DNA of 64,000 nucleotides, from NCBI GenBank assembly GCA_007922225.1, contig ML679960.1, positions 9,030,844-9,094,843 of the forward strand. The letters run 5' to 3'. Origin of the DNA: Emydura subglobosa (taxonomy: Eukaryota; Chordata; Testudines; Chelidae). Under the pieces are notes generated by a model. It was given only the letters and a program-made list of their open reading frames with translations. It was not told where the DNA came from and did not search any database. The position numbers were made by a program, and so were the translations under genes. This document shows positions 44,441 through 57,844 of this stretch, in pieces (positions within the stretch are counted from its first letter, which is position 1; each line of letters starts with the position of its first letter).

Positions 44441-45909
44441 CAGCGTTTAATTAAAGGCGGTATCAAAATGCATGCAAATGGGGGGAGTGTGCAAATTAAT
44501 GTTGCATGGGCAACATCATTCCAGAATTTCCTAACTAAAGAGTGCTTTAATTTTCAGCTTTTTAATACTTTTTAACCTTTAGATTTTTGTTTGTGAATTT
44601 TCTGATATTTTAATAGAAAGAAAATTATATATATGGGCTATTTAAATAATAAAGCTCTGACACATTTGTTCCATTCAGTGCATATTGTATTGCTGTTATC
44701 TTTATCGAGCTCCATATTTCACTCAATGCCATGCTGACTAATATGGTGAAAGTAATTAAATGAAACTATATTCAAACAAAACATGTTATTTTTAATGTAA
44801 CGTCAGTTTTATTGTAACTTCTGAATTACCTTTTTTTTTTTTAATTGCATAAACAAAAACTGAGTAGGGACTCATCCCTGTAACTTCACACTTTTTTCAA
44901 AAGGTAAATGTTCAGAAAGTTGTAAACCCTAATTTAAAGAAATCATAACCTACATGAAAAGGAGCTGGCATTTTGTAGCTTATTTTCATGTAACCCTTGT
45001 TTAGGATAGCAACAAACAATTGCCCTTTGAAAAGAAACAACATAATTTACCTGCGTACAAACCCAAAGGAGCATAGCTGGAGATGATCTAAACCCAGCGT
45101 GTTTTCAACACAGTTCCTCCTGGCACCCTTCTGTGCAACAATGTCATGAGAGTCCAAGGGAAATCAGTTATCAGAGGCAGCTGTTGCCATGGCAACCAAG
45201 GTACTGACGACTCTCCCCAAGTAGGCAAATAAACTGGAGGAAGGAAATGATGAGTGGCTACTTATCTCTAACATCACCATGTTGCTGCTCAGGGAGCACA
45301 AAATGTGCACCCTGTGGAAAAAAGTCAGATTTTTCCAGTGTCACATTTTCCCCAAATTTCCCAAAAACACAACATACAAACACACAATACACACTGGGAA
45401 TCATTCCACATTAATTAGCATCTAAAATTTGACTCTGATTTCCCTTGGCATGTTTACAAAAAAGAGTTCAGAAAAAAAATGAGACACAGTTACCGACCAT
45501 GCAAAACAGAAAATTCTGACACAACCTTAAATATGGTCCTGCTACTGAGAGACCATAATAAAATATACATCACATTTTGTATGTACTGTAGTGTCTTTTT
45601 ACAAAATATGTATGCATAGCCCAGCTCCTGGTGCCTCAGCAATTCTCAGGTTGTAGGAATGAGAGACATTGAAAGAAATCTAGAGACTGGAGGATGTAGT
45701 TATGATATCACCTAGAGCCAAATTTTGCTACTGTGCCAGCATGATTCTACCCTACATGTAGAAGTTAATCAGAGATCCTAAATTCTTGTGACCATTAAAA
45801 ATCCCAGTGAAGTGGTACAATTCACTTCAAAAATGGTTACATTTCAATTGGTCAAATGGTTGCATTTTCAATTGGATAAAGTTACAGACATTCTTAAAGA
45901 TTTGAAATG
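44441..45909. other. Background non-coding DNA
   Basis: No feature could be supported. The stretch 44620-44780 has a balanced composition that might suit a conserved non-coding element, but nothing in the sequence itself shows conservation. Confidence 0.35.
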
Positions 45910-46010
45910 TCTAAGATTCTGATTCTACAAACATACATACGCTTAACTTTAAATATGTGAATAGTCCCACGGAGTCAACAGCTAATCTTAAGTATTTTCA
46001 GAATCAAAGA
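45910..46010. repeat. Hairpin-type repeat
   Basis: The outer arms GATTCTGATTCTACAAACAT and the complement of TAAGTATTTTCAGAATCAAA pair, around the core AGTCCCACGGAGTCAAC. It is the same family as 40364-40462. Confidence 0.6.
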
Positions 46011-48479
46011 CTATTTAAAAAAAAAAGGGGGGGAATTCCCTTATTTTGAAATAGAAGCAATGATCATTTTGGTATGAGTTAAGTTCTATGTTCTTGTACT
46101 CATTTTATTCTCTTTGTAGCAACAGTTTCCTATTAAGGAATTCCCAGTAAGTTAAAAATCATCCCTTCCTACACAAAGCCTGAGCTGTGTACAGGACTAG
46201 GAAGAGATAACGGAGATGGAATTTACACACACAATTGAACTACAGGTCAGAAGCCTGTAACATAACCCCCTACTCTATCGCACAGACTGCACTTGCAGAT
46301 GCTGCTCCATGCCCTGTGTGGAGAGTCACAAACTGAGGCTCTGATCTTGCAGTGGGAGCCCATACAGATGGGCTCTTTGCAGACTCATTGCGTTAAAATG
46401 TAGAATGCTTGTATTTAACAATTCATGTACTTTATTTCAACATTACATGACTGCAACAAGAGGCTGCTGTTATCTGCTGTCCGTGACGGTCTGTTCAGAC
46501 CCCTGCAGTTCCACCTCCTCAAATGCAGGATGGCCTTTGGTCTCTGTAGCTACATGACATATGCTTAGATTACAATAGCAGCTTAACACAATCGCATGGT
46601 TCCCTTTGCAGTGCTGGAGACTACATCTGCATAACAGCAGTTAACATAAACCCTTCCTCTCTAGTTCCCAAGCCACCCCCTCACTTGGGCTTACCTAGGG
46701 CTAGTGTTCAATCTCATGGTGTGCATGGGTCTTAGTGGTAGAACCTGATCTGCAGCTTTCTCTCATTGGCCCTCCAAATGGCTTAAGCATGATGCACAAA
46801 TCCCTCTGCATCACTAGAGAATCATCACTATATATGTAGACAGCTCATGTCTGGATGTTGTTGCATAAGGAATACATTTTTAGAAATAAAATGGAGTCAT
46901 GCTGCTTTTTTTCCCCTGTATTGGAACAGAATGCAGTTGGTAAGGGGAAAGATATTTGTTTCCACATTTCTTAGAGAAAATTAGAAAGAATTAAGGCAGA
47001 AGATAGATATAGATATAATTTTAGGGGATTTAGTTCAAACATCATCATTTATAGATAATTCCTATAGAAACATGCGATGTAGACTTCACTTCTAAGTAAA
47101 AAATGGTTAAAAACTAAAATATATTTCATATGGACTGCAAAGTGGGACAGTGGAGAGTTCACAGATATTAAAATTGTCCATCTTAGGGGTACTTCTACAT
47201 TTAATACTACAATAGACAGATTTGCCACTTGAATTCATCATCTTTTGAAACATACTAGTCATTTTCATAATCACTTTGACATATTACTAACTTTTTGTAA
47301 AGATTTTATGTTGTATTATAATGAGCAAGACATGAAAGACATACACATGCTGACTTCTTATGGCAGTGAATTGATTATTAGTCGATTCAATAAACAATTA
47401 CGTTTCAGTAGTCTCAAGGCTATGCATTTATAACTCATGAACTTCACTCATAGACATAACCTGTATTTCCAATGGAAGCAGGCACCCATAAAAATGAATT
47501 CCTGAACAAATTCAAAAAAAAGTATTTACAAATAATTATTTAAAATGTTTGATTATGAATATTTTATACATGTTTGTTTCTTCGCTTTAGTGGTCCTAAT
47601 TGAATCTTAATTTTTATATATTAATTTCATGTGGTCACATCTAGATTTTCTTTGCATATACAGCATTATATTTGTCTTTGCATTCCCACATCAAATGATT
47701 CAAACAAATGATTAATTAATACTTAAGAGAATATCCAGACTTACAGGAAAATACTAAGGATATATTTCTCAAGTGGTTAAAGTCTAGAAATACATTAAAA
47801 TTATACGAACCCCAATTTGAAACATATGAGTTTTTCATTAGTGAAAGAACAAATAAGTGCTCATTATCTCTCTCTTCGGTAGGCCTGGATAGGCTGACTG
47901 CTATTTAAACATACAGGTGCATAATGGCAGAGGGAGCAGAATTTAATGGATGCATACTGAACTAGGAATTTTAAAATATATTAATGCGACCCATTATTTT
48001 TACTGCATCTGCTATATACATTTAATTAGATATGCATATACTTTAAACAAGTGAATTCTAGTGCAATGCAAAATGGATTAGAGTAGTTTTATTTACTGAA
48101 CGTCTGTAAATGACTACTATCATCAATATATTATTGGTGCATTGAAGACACTGTACCACTTATGTTCAGGAAAGAAAGGCATCTATAGTGTACTATTAAT
48201 CTATTGACCGTTCATTCTGATATGAAGGAGCTTGCTTAAATTAATGGAAAGGAAACTGAAACCACTGTCTGATGACGCCTTCCCTAATGTACCAAAGAAC
48301 TGATGGCAGTGCATACTCTCTGGAATTTTTCCCATGAGAAATGAAGCTAATTACTGCCCTTTCACTTGACCCCCCACAGCATTGCTACTGATCTCAAACA
48401 GCATACGGTATTAGTTATTCTAAGACAAATAATATTTAACTAAAGAGCCTTTGAGGAGAAACAGAAGTTTAAAACTATG
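46011..48479. other. Background non-coding DNA
   Basis: No supported gene or repeat over about 2.5 kb. Confidence 0.45.
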
Positions 48480-48551
48480 GGTGAAATCCTGATCCCATCA
48501 AAGTAAATGTGAAAATCCCCATTGACTTCAATGGGGTTCAGATTTCTCCCC
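48480..48551. repeat. Palindromic short repeat (hairpin)
   Basis: The left arm GGTGAAATCCTGATCCCATC pairs with the right arm CAATGGGGTTCAGATTTCTCC in imperfect complement. The core CCCATTGACTTCAATGGGG-type string is itself nearly self-complementary. It has the same wording as 26669-26729 (GAAATCCTGG / CCAGGATTTC). Confidence 0.75.
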
Positions 48552-51014
48552 ATATCTCATTACCCTGGAATGCTACAGAAGGAATGGAAAGGAATTAAGG
48601 TCCATCCACATAGGTGCATTGCTGTACCAAGGCACAGCCCTCGACTTCAGCTGGACTCCACAAAAGCACAGGAGATTGCTGGCAAACAATTCCCAAGACC
48701 AGGGTTTAACATAGTAACATGTTTTTCTAGCATTAACCGCAGTACATATATATTGAAGAAACTTGATGAAAGAGCAGCTATGAATGTCTAATGTTAACAA
48801 TAACCCTACTTAGGCATAATCTATTGATTAAATCACTGCAAGACTAAGAACATACAACCCTTGTAATGCATGAATCGGTGAAAAATAGGGATGTCTGGAG
48901 CAGAAGAGTTGGACACAGGAGGAGCAAAGGTGCATGGGGAATGTTTTACAAATCTTTTCAACAGTTTGGAAAGGACTACTCTTGCAACCTGGTTCCACCT
49001 GGGTGAACTGCCAAGGAGAAGTTCTAATCTAATTATACAGGATTTTAATTTTTTGTAATAAATCTGGTTCTAAATTTACACACACACAAATACACTCCTC
49101 CCCCCCCCCCCCAATCAGGCTATGCAAAATTCTATAGGTGATGGCATGCAGTTGCAAAACATAGAACCCACTATTATTAAGGAGACAAACACAATTTCAA
49201 TGACAGCCATACGATGCCACTTTTGTACTAACATTATTTAAGCATGAAGAGTTGAATATATTAGGGAACCTATCCATGTTTTCTGGAAAATGGCTGTTAT
49301 TCAGTGCTTTCATTCCAATTGCTTTAATTTTACTGTGTTCTAGCCAACTTCTCTCCAAGACTACTGGGATAATGTCCCTTATGTGATGTTTGTAAATTAA
49401 TACAGTTTTAATTAAAACTAACTAAAAATGTAGTAGCTCATTACATTTTATTTAGCTTGGAAACATCACACCTTCTAAAATTACATAGAAATTAAGCACT
49501 AACAATGACCAATGCAGTTCTGTAAATTAACTGAGCTACTTGTAATAGGCAATCAAGGTGCACACATTTTTACTACATCATTTTTCTTTATAAAAAAGTG
49601 CAGAATAAAATTTTCTACATAGTGTTTAGTGGGAAAAAGAGAACAATTTAAGTCAGAGTCAAGATTAACAATGTCTTTATCCAAGCGTTACAATTCATTT
49701 TACTTTGAAACACCCAGAACTGAAGTCAAATTGATCAATCATTTCCACCCAGAAAAAGCTACTACTTTATGTTTCACCACTGACCTGGTTGCTTTGTTTT
49801 GTTTTGTTTTATTTTCAACAAAAGCTAACTTATATAAATACAAAATAGCTTTGTTATCTCCAAGCAAAACATGGCTTTATAATGGCCAATTATAGTAAAA
49901 CACCTGCTGCTGAGAAGAGAACGTTGTTAACATCTATCTAATTTGAAGAACAACAGCTTTCACTGATTTTGGAAAATGAACAATAACTGAGCAGTCACTT
50001 TGCTAAGCAAACTAACCCACAGGCAACTTAGTCCAAGGTTGTCCACAGAACAAGTATGCTAGAACAGAAGTGATTGTTTTGCCATGAGCTGAGAAAATGT
50101 TACTAAAGGCCAAGTTTACATGGTTATTGCTTCCAAGCAAACAGGAGTAGCAGTTCCAGAATCATTTGTCACAAATTACCTAATAGAATGAGCCCATCCA
50201 TAAAGTCCTTTGCCGAAATGCTGCCATTCCCTGCGTACTAAATAAACATAAATTTAGGAAAGTGAAGGGAAAAACAGCCTAAATAGAGACAGTATTTATT
50301 TGCCAGAGTATAAACTATGCTACTGATTTAATGAATCTATATTTCAAGTACGTTCCTCTCATAATAATGGGACACTAATTATATCAACAGATTGAACAAA
50401 GCCACTTGGTTGAAAAACAAAAACAAAAAATGCATCCAGCATTGACTCCTACAAATACTAGATTGCCTCAGATTATAATGAAAGCTTTCCATCATGCTGA
50501 CACACAAGCTAAAATACTATCAGTGCGAAGTTATCCTAACTGTACAAATATGAGAGCAGACTTTAGTATATAAGAAACGTATAGAACTGGTGTTGGCATA
50601 ATATCTATGAACTAGAAATGACAGGCTGGTCTGTGTTACTGTAGTCTCTAGCACTTCAGATGTAGCAATTATTGCTTTGAAATTGTGTATCACAGAACAT
50701 GGTTTCAAAAGACCTCTGTAAATAGTTGATAGTTATTACATTCAGATAATTCATACAATGACCAGGTGATATGAAGAACAAATTCTCTCTCTCCAGTCAA
50801 TACATATCTCTTTTGCACCTGTTGGACTCACTCCATGGGAGATTTGGTGCAAAACTGCATGCAATGATTGCAGCGATGATCCACATGAAAGATAAAAGTG
50901 CTAATGAGACGGAAGAAAGTTGTCTAAACTAATCTTCAGTTGGAGTCATCAGGTAGAGTTGCTATGAAACCCACACACTAACAGCTATGCATTCATGATT
51001 GGAAGGCATGTGCT
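48552..51014. other. Background with one poly(C) run
   Basis: A 13-base C run stands at 49100-49112 after a CA-rich stretch. Otherwise nothing was recognised. Confidence 0.45.
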
Positions 51015-51245
51015 GTGGGGGAAGGATATTGTTAAAGGACAGGGCTGGGAGTCATGACATCTGGGTTCATTTCCAGGCTATATTGCATATTACAGACTTC
51101 TGGTAAGACCAGTTCAGTTTAAGATCGCTGTGCCCATCTTTTGAACAAGGGGGATAATGATATTTCTCTGTGTCCCAGGGGTGATCCTGGTTTTATTCAT
51201 TAACATTTGAGAAGGACCTTAAGATCCTCCCTTGTACGTGTTGGA
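51015..51245 (+). mobile_element. MIR SINE, sense
   Basis: GACAGGGCTGGGAGTCATGA, TCTGGGTTCATTTCCAGGCT and CATCTTTTGAACAAGGGGGA follow the MIR order. They correspond to the end of the tRNA-like head with its B box, then the core, then a stretch like the MIR phrase for TTTCCTCATCTGTAAAATGG, with a further ATAATGATA and a GGGGTGATCCTGG tail. It is old but nearly complete. Confidence 0.75.
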
Positions 51246-53300
51246 ATTGGTTCAGTGAGGATGCTTGGATTGTGGGGATGAGAAACAGGGACAGCAACAG
51301 GTTGAAGGGGTCACAGTGCAGAAGGAGTCAGGCTTTGGGGATATGGGCAGAATGATCTGTGCCCACTATAAACTCCCCTCAAGAACCTGGAATGGAACTC
51401 AAGACCCCCATTGAGTTCACTGTTTCTTTGTTGACAGCAAATATCCGACAAAGCGTGTGTCTCGTTCCCCTTATTGGCTGGCCCACTTAGAGGATGGCAA
51501 CCTAGCTCTATCAGTTACTCAATTAGCTCCAGTAGCAGAGGTCTCTGCACTGGACCTAAAGTTTCCAACCCTGCTGATGATCAATGTTGGAATCTGGGTA
51601 TTTTTTGTTTTTTTGTTTTTCCCCCCATTTCCTTTTATAAAACCTAGGAAATAATTCACAAATATCACTCACCACTGCAATTTAACAGTGCTTTGAATGT
51701 AGAAAGTGCTATCTAATGCCAAGTACTCTGAAAAAATCAGGCCATAGGTGTCTCAAATTGGGCGCCCAAGATAAGTGGATACAATAGATGTTTTGTCTCA
51801 GCGCCTCAGCTCCCCAGCTGTAATGTGCAGCTCATCCCCTTATCCCACTGGGGGTGTTGTGAAACTAAATTTATTACTAATTATGAAACACTTGGGTATG
51901 GTAGTGTCGAACTCAATAGGTAAGCCAATTAATACATTAATAATTATCCATTTACAACTGGATTTGAATAGTATGCAGTAACTAAAATGTGACTACAATG
52001 AGGATAAAAAAAACTAATAGCTGCTCATTAAGTGAAAATGTCCATTCTGTTCAATAAATGAGGGGAAAAAATGTATGTGATCATGCAATTCAAGTCTGTA
52101 TCATGCATAGCACAAGATCCCAATTAAGGTTACACAGACACCCTTAATTCTGGCATTTCTTAACTTCTGAGTGCTTGACTTTGCAACTTTTGCAGTCTTT
52201 TACTGTAGTTGTGTGTAATATTGCCTAAAATAATCCATCTTTTATAAAAGATAATAGATTCTGTACCCATGGGAGCTCTCTAATTTAACCTCATTAAGTT
52301 GACTGTGGATTTCCTTGAATTTTCATGGAAAATAGAGTCAACAAGAAAATCCACACCAGAAATGGAATAGTTGCCATAGAGACATACACTCTTTCAATCA
52401 TCTTGAATACAGTTAGAACCAATTAACATTCATTTCTGCACAGAACCATTTACCTATTTATAAAACATTCCAACCTGAAAGGTTAGAGTTATCTTCCAAT
52501 TAGGAGAGAAGTCTTTCAAAGAACAATACATGGACTAAGCAAAGGTTAAAGTTGTGATCAGAAATGATTTCAGCCACAAAGAAGAGAAATGAAAGCACAT
52601 GCAATTGAGTTTTAGCTCTTTCTATAACTCACAAAGCTCAACAACTCACAAATACTCAGGAAACTATTCCCTTTTTTTAAGAGTAACATTTATTTTAGTG
52701 GCCTAAGAGGAAAGGTGTCAGTACTTTACATATGTATTCAAAAGCAACATATGTCACTTTGTCAACTGAATGTTATAAAATAAGGATACTGAAGCAATTA
52801 ATTTATAATAGGAATGAAACATGAAATAAACATAGTAACTCTGGATAGAATTTGGTGTTGCAATCACAGGGTCATCCTCTGGTTAGCAGCTATGGGTTGA
52901 CAATACTGAGACCTCGCTATTTTATTAAAATAACATTAACAGACAAATATGTCTTTAGACAAGGTCAGAAATATCAGTCAAATTTTCTTCTAATTGTCAC
53001 AGGTGACATGGACTAATTAAATAAGTGTGAAATAACATCAGAGAGGTGGTACTTCTTCTGAAAGAAATTCATGAGGGAATATTTGTCACTTGTGATATTC
53101 CCACATAAATCCTGGTGTAGTGCACTTTGTCCAAATCAGTTTGATTTGAATATGAGAAGCTTTTTAAAAAGAGACTATATAATAGCTTTTTTTCCCAAAC
53201 AATGATGTCATTTTGAGACACTTTTAAAAAATGCAACACTCACAAGCCTAAGAGAAACTTAACTAATGGTGATTTAGAATTTTAAAAGTAAGAAAAGGGC
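51246..53300. other. Background non-coding DNA
   Basis: No supported feature. Confidence 0.45.
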
Positions 53301-53340
53301 AATAATATATAATAATAATAATAATAAAAAAATAATAATT
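53301..53340. repeat. (AAT)n microsatellite, interrupted
   Basis: AATAATATATAATAATAATA followed by ATAATAAAAAAATAATAATT, mostly AAT units with an A-run interruption. Confidence 0.8.
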
Positions 53341-53639
53341 CTGAAATGAGCATAGAGAAGCCAGGCAGGAGAGAACTACATGATGCAAGTCTGGAGATGG
53401 CAGAGTGGGAGCCCCCTCAAGGCTCTCTGTAGAGAGTACGATAATTACAGATGAACAGCATGTTTAGTCATTACATAATTGATATAACTGCATGAATGCC
53501 CTGAATATTGCCCCCTCCACTGTTACATTGTCCATTATGTCAACTCCTATTCTTACTATAGCCATAATCATACATCAAGAGAAGTGTAACACAGGAGGAA
53601 TGTGGGAGCAGAAATGTGCCCTGTGGTAGTGATAGCATG

Positions 53640-53765
53640 CCCTCCATGCCCAGTAGGCCATTGGTTCAGGTATTCACCTGAAGGTGGAAGACCCGGGTTT
53701 CCTGTTCCAAATCCGAGTCTCCCACCTCCCATGTGAGTGCCCTAACTACTGGGCTAATGGGCCTT
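53640..53765. repeat. Inverted pair of tRNA-SINE-like heads
   Basis: The left part, complemented, reads CCGGGTCTTCCACCTTCAGG ... CCTACTGGGC. The right part reads CCGAGTCTCCCACCTCCCAT ... CTACTGGGCTAATGGGCC. These are two diverged copies of one SINE-head-like sequence in opposite orientation, meeting near 53705 and so forming a ~50-bp imperfect stem. Confidence 0.6.
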
Positions 53766-54394
53766 AGGGGGGCACCACCATCTGCTCCTCACCCTAAATC
53801 TAAGAGAGATGAGAAGTGTGCTCTCAGCACACCTACTGGATTGGGCCCTGAAGGCAAGTTGGGGGCAGAGAACGCATAGTGTGTTAATCTCAGTGAGATT
53901 CCATAGGTGCCAAGTACTTAAAGCCATTAGGACTTCAGCTGCTTTGCATATACTTAAAAGAAATGTAGATGTCCAGGAGACTTTACTGGCAGAAACTGGC
54001 AGCTGAGCAAGAATTTTGTGAATGACAGTAATACCTAAATGGTGAATTTAGATGCCTAAATTCCCATAGTAAATTCAACTCTACTGTTTAATTTTCTGGG
54101 GGCAATGTTTTGTTATTCTTCAGCAGTCCTTTTATTAACACATTGGCTAGAATTCCCTAAGTGTATCCGCCATGTTAACGGTCTTATTGTGCATAGTGGC
54201 ATCTCTGTCTTGGCAAATGAACACAGAGCTAGTGGCTGTGGAAAGAGAAAAGGGACTGGGCAAAAATAAATCAGCTTGGATGTTCACATTTGAATATCTA
54301 GTTACACACCTGCAAAGGAATTTAGGTTTTCTGTTGGGAATGAAAGAGGGAGTGGGAAATCAAGGAACAAGCACAAGTAAATGTGAAAACACTT
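53766..54394. other. Non-coding DNA, perhaps the continuation of an old repeat
   Basis: The wording around 53860-54080 (repeated TTAGATGCCTAAATTCCCAT-like phrases) suggests a worn interspersed repeat. I could not define boundaries or class. Confidence 0.3.
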
Positions 54395-54480
54395 ATCATT
54401 CAAGACCAGACTATGGATCTTTTACTCAGAATGAATATAGTAGTCCCATTGACATCAATGGGATTATTTATGGAGTATAA
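54395..54480. repeat. Short repeat with CCCATTGACATCAATGGG core
   Basis: AGTCCCATTGACATCAATGGGA is nearly self-complementary and belongs to the same general wording as the hairpin repeats at 40364, 45910 and 48480. Confidence 0.55.
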
Positions 54481-54864
54481 TACTATTCAATATGGGCAAA
54501 GGAGGTAGAAGACAGCCCTGCATAGTTAATTCTCTTCCCAGTATGGCTGAGTGAATATACGGTAAGTATATTTCCGATTTTACAGATAAGGTCGCTGAAC
54601 CAGAGATTAGGCATTAAAGATACGTAAATAAGAATTACCTAATTTAATTACTAGTAGACAGAGACAATGAGGGTAATATGCTTTTATATACTGTCAAGTG
54701 AAAAATTACACATTGGTTATTTCACACTCCCTGTGCCAGATAGATGCTGATTAGTACAACTTAAATTTAGAAACACATACTTCAGTAACTTTTAATGTTT
54801 GTTGAACATGATTGTTTTAAAAATACATTGTACCAATAGTGCAATGTGTAAGTCTCCCAAATAT
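54481..54864. other. Background non-coding DNA
   Basis: Nothing recognised. Confidence 0.4.
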
Positions 54865-54932
54865 TACCCCAGGTGGGATTTTCAAGAGCACCCATGGGAG
54901 TTAGGCATCTCACACTCATTGACTTTCAGTGT
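54865..54932. repeat. Partial hairpin-type repeat
   Basis: GGGATTTTCAAGAGCACCCA followed by GGGAGTTAGGCATC and CATTGACTTTCAGTG recalls the hairpin family with a TTTTCAARRGC end seen also at 2085-2218. Only one arm is well preserved. Confidence 0.5.
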
Positions 54933-56509
54933 TTCTGGTTCCTGGATACAGTGTCTTTCACATGTAAGCAGTCTTTGGGGGTTTTTTTTGTTTTTGTTTC
55001 AAATAACTTTTAGTAGCACTTCCTCCTGCAAAGATATCCTCAGGAAACACTGAAATGAGAGCAGCTTAAAATACTTAATAGTGATGACAGACCATTGGGC
55101 AAAAAGAAAATCTCATGGTATTATTGCTTTCTTGTTACGCTTTGGCTTCCACTGTCAAAGATGCTGGAAGTCATAAGACAATTTCGGGGGGAGGGAGGGG
55201 GGAGATATTCTGTCTTATTTTTTCCTCCTTCCCTGATTACTTCAATTTCTTACTTCTCAGTGCTCAGATAAATGGGAAGGAGAAGCTGTTTTTCCCCTTA
55301 GGCTTTTCAGCAATGAAAATTTTGAGTTTCATCAGTTTAGAAGACACCTTCATTTAATCTGTGCATTGGAAGATAAATCATTTCTTAAACTACTCTCAAA
55401 CGTTTATGTAGGCCTTTTCCAAGAAACTAGAATAGATTCGTTACATCTGTGCCAGTAGATTCCAAAATAACATTATTCCTAACAAAATCAAACACCCTGC
55501 ATACAGTATGCAGAAAGAAAGTCACTGAAAGACATGAGGAACAGTTATCTTGCATTAGTCTCACAATGCTGGGTCCCATATCCAGCTGAGATACAAAATG
55601 ACAGATGAAAGATTGCAGGAGCAAAGGTAGCACATTTGCTTGGTCTTTAAGGTTTAATGAGAAACTGCCAACTGGGTGAACTTCACTGAAGCCAGATGTA
55701 CAAAGTACATCATGTTTTCAAGAGTCTATGGCAGTGTCTGAGACCAAGGTGTTTTTTTTTTCCTTTGGAATTAGCCTTCTTTAGATTTAGCTGTTTTTGC
55801 TAGAGGGAAATTTTAGTCAGAGTTATCCTGCTAATTGTCTGGATATATTCTCATTTGGAGGGTCAGAGCTGATGTTGGGAAATTGTCACTTCTTTTATCT
55901 CTCTCCAATTATGATTTTCCTCCACTCCATATTTAATGTGGGTTTTTTAATAACTTCAATTTTAAATATTGCCACTTACTACACCAGCCTTTTTCTTCAA
56001 CAGTAGAATATTTACTATGTCTCCTGACATAAGTGATGGAAATATTTATTATAGGGATCTACACTCTATTGACTCTTTAATGCCAGTAATGGGAAGGGGG
56101 TGTCCTGGTCCAATTTGCTTGGCATAGCACTTAGGGTGGTTGTTATACCTTATTTCTAAATATAGCAATGCCTCTAAGAACTGAGGGAAAGCGGGAAGAG
56201 GAAAGAAGCCGGGTGAATGAAGCAAAATAACTTTAAATTATTTAAAAGTTCAGATCAGCACAACTATATTTGATTATTAGAATTGTAACAAAGCTGCAGC
56301 TTTTATAATCAAGCACAGGTAAGATGTCACAGATTGTCAAATATGTTTGCTGAGTCATAGTAACCATCAGTTACCTTGCCACTTTTTGTGCTGTAAAATG
56401 TAGGGCAGGTGATCATATGCCATCATTTCAGCTGAAGCAGTGACAACAATTTGTGAGACTATGGAGGGGATTGTATGATGAGATTGCATACCATGGCATG
56501 CAGCCGAAC
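54933..56509. other. Background non-coding DNA
   Basis: No supported feature. Confidence 0.45.
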
Positions 56510-56890
56510 TGTGACTGCTAGCAGCAAATATTTCCAATGGCCGGTAATGGGACACTAAGTTACTATAGAGAATTCTCTCCCAGGTATCTGGCTGGTGGGT
56601 CTTGCCCACATGCTCACGATCTAACTGATCACCATTTTTGGGGTCAGGAATGATTTTTTCCCTGGGTCAGATTGGCAGAGACCCTGGGAGTTTTTCCACT
56701 TTCCTCTGCATCATGGTGCATGGGTCACTTATAAGTTTTAACTAGTGTAAATGGTTGATTTGAGGACTTCAGTAACTTAGCCGGAGGTTAGGAGTCTGTT
56801 ACAAGAGCGGGTGTGTGAGGTTCTGTGGCCTGAAACATGCAGCAAGTCAGACTTGGTGATCATTATGGTCCCCTTCTGACCTTCTAATCT
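56510..56890 (+). mobile_element. CR1-type LINE, 3' end fragment
   Basis: The tail reads GGTTAGGAGTCTGTTACAAG, then TGAGGTTCTGTGGCCTGAAA, then AAGTCAGACTTGGTGATCAT, ATGGTCCCCTTCTGACC and TCTAATCTATTT. This is the 3' UTR of a CR1 subfamily ending in an AATCTAT-type word. Coding sequence upstream of it is lacking or unrecognisable. Confidence 0.75.
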
Positions 56891-57844
56891 ATTTCTTCCT
56901 GCCATTACCCCATAGCCTCATTAAAGAGGATATAAGGAATGCAGATGTAATTTAATGATACAGTGGACCAAACTGACAACTGTGCTGCAGACCTCAGAAG
57001 TTTTCCCAATGCAGAAGTGCCTGGTAGATACAAAGCCTTCAAAGCCAGCTGTACAGCTTCTTCCTGCAGAAGATGTTGGGAAGTGCCTGGGGCATTCCCA
57101 TGCTATGGCTATTTTACATGCCAGAACAGTCCACAGGGTTGGCTGCAGCAGAATTGTAAGACAGGACATACCTCTAGCTGCTCTAACCAGCACAGGGCAT
57201 TGAAGTGTCCACTGGAAAATTCAGCAAAGTGGAGTTTCACTCGGTGTGCCAAATTCAGCTCAAGCAGAAGGCTCTTTAATTCTGTCCTCCATCAATATAT
57301 ATTTGTTTTTTTATATATGTGTATATCTTATATTCTTTTGGGGTTTTTTTTCCAGTATTGATTCCAGAATAGGCTTAGAACAATTCCTAGTGTTGTCCCT
57401 AATCCTATATTAATTGGGTGCAGCAGGATCTCCCTGCAGACAGTTGTTGCCAGACATAGAACAGATCTTTTGAAAATATTCAACCTCAGTACTAAAAAAC
57501 AACAAAAATAAAACAAACTACACTGTCTTTTTTACCTCATCACAAAATAGCTAGTGTTATTATTTAATTTTGGTAGTAGATAGAATGTCTAACCTTTGCA
57601 GAAATTACAAAAATCCTGTTCATTTACAAAGAACACAATTCAGATATGAATATAAGCTCGAATTTGTCCTCCTTAGTCCCCCTAATAGTGATTGTGTCTT
57701 AGCTAAATGAGCTCTTTCTAATTATACCTAATATGGCCACATTTGAGAACACAACAAAGTACATCATAATTCTGGATTTTTAAAAAATGTGTTATTGATC
57801 ATATCTGTACTGTATTTCTCAGAACTTAGTTACCCTTGAGATCA
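56891..57844. other. Background; one Cys-rich open frame not called
   Basis: A 132-codon frame at 56963-57361 is rich in Cys and Ser, overlaps other open frames, and shows no ordered Cys spacing or splice context I trust. It is probably chance or a repeat. Confidence 0.35.

Noticed and set aside
44620..44780. Possible conserved non-coding element
   Set aside because: The impression rests only on its look and composition. Without a cross-species alignment nothing supports it.
56963..57361. 132-codon Cys/Ser-rich open frame
   Set aside because: Cys spacing is irregular, other frames overlap it on both strands, and the 3' third is low-complexity T-rich sequence. Not a credible secreted protein or zinc finger.
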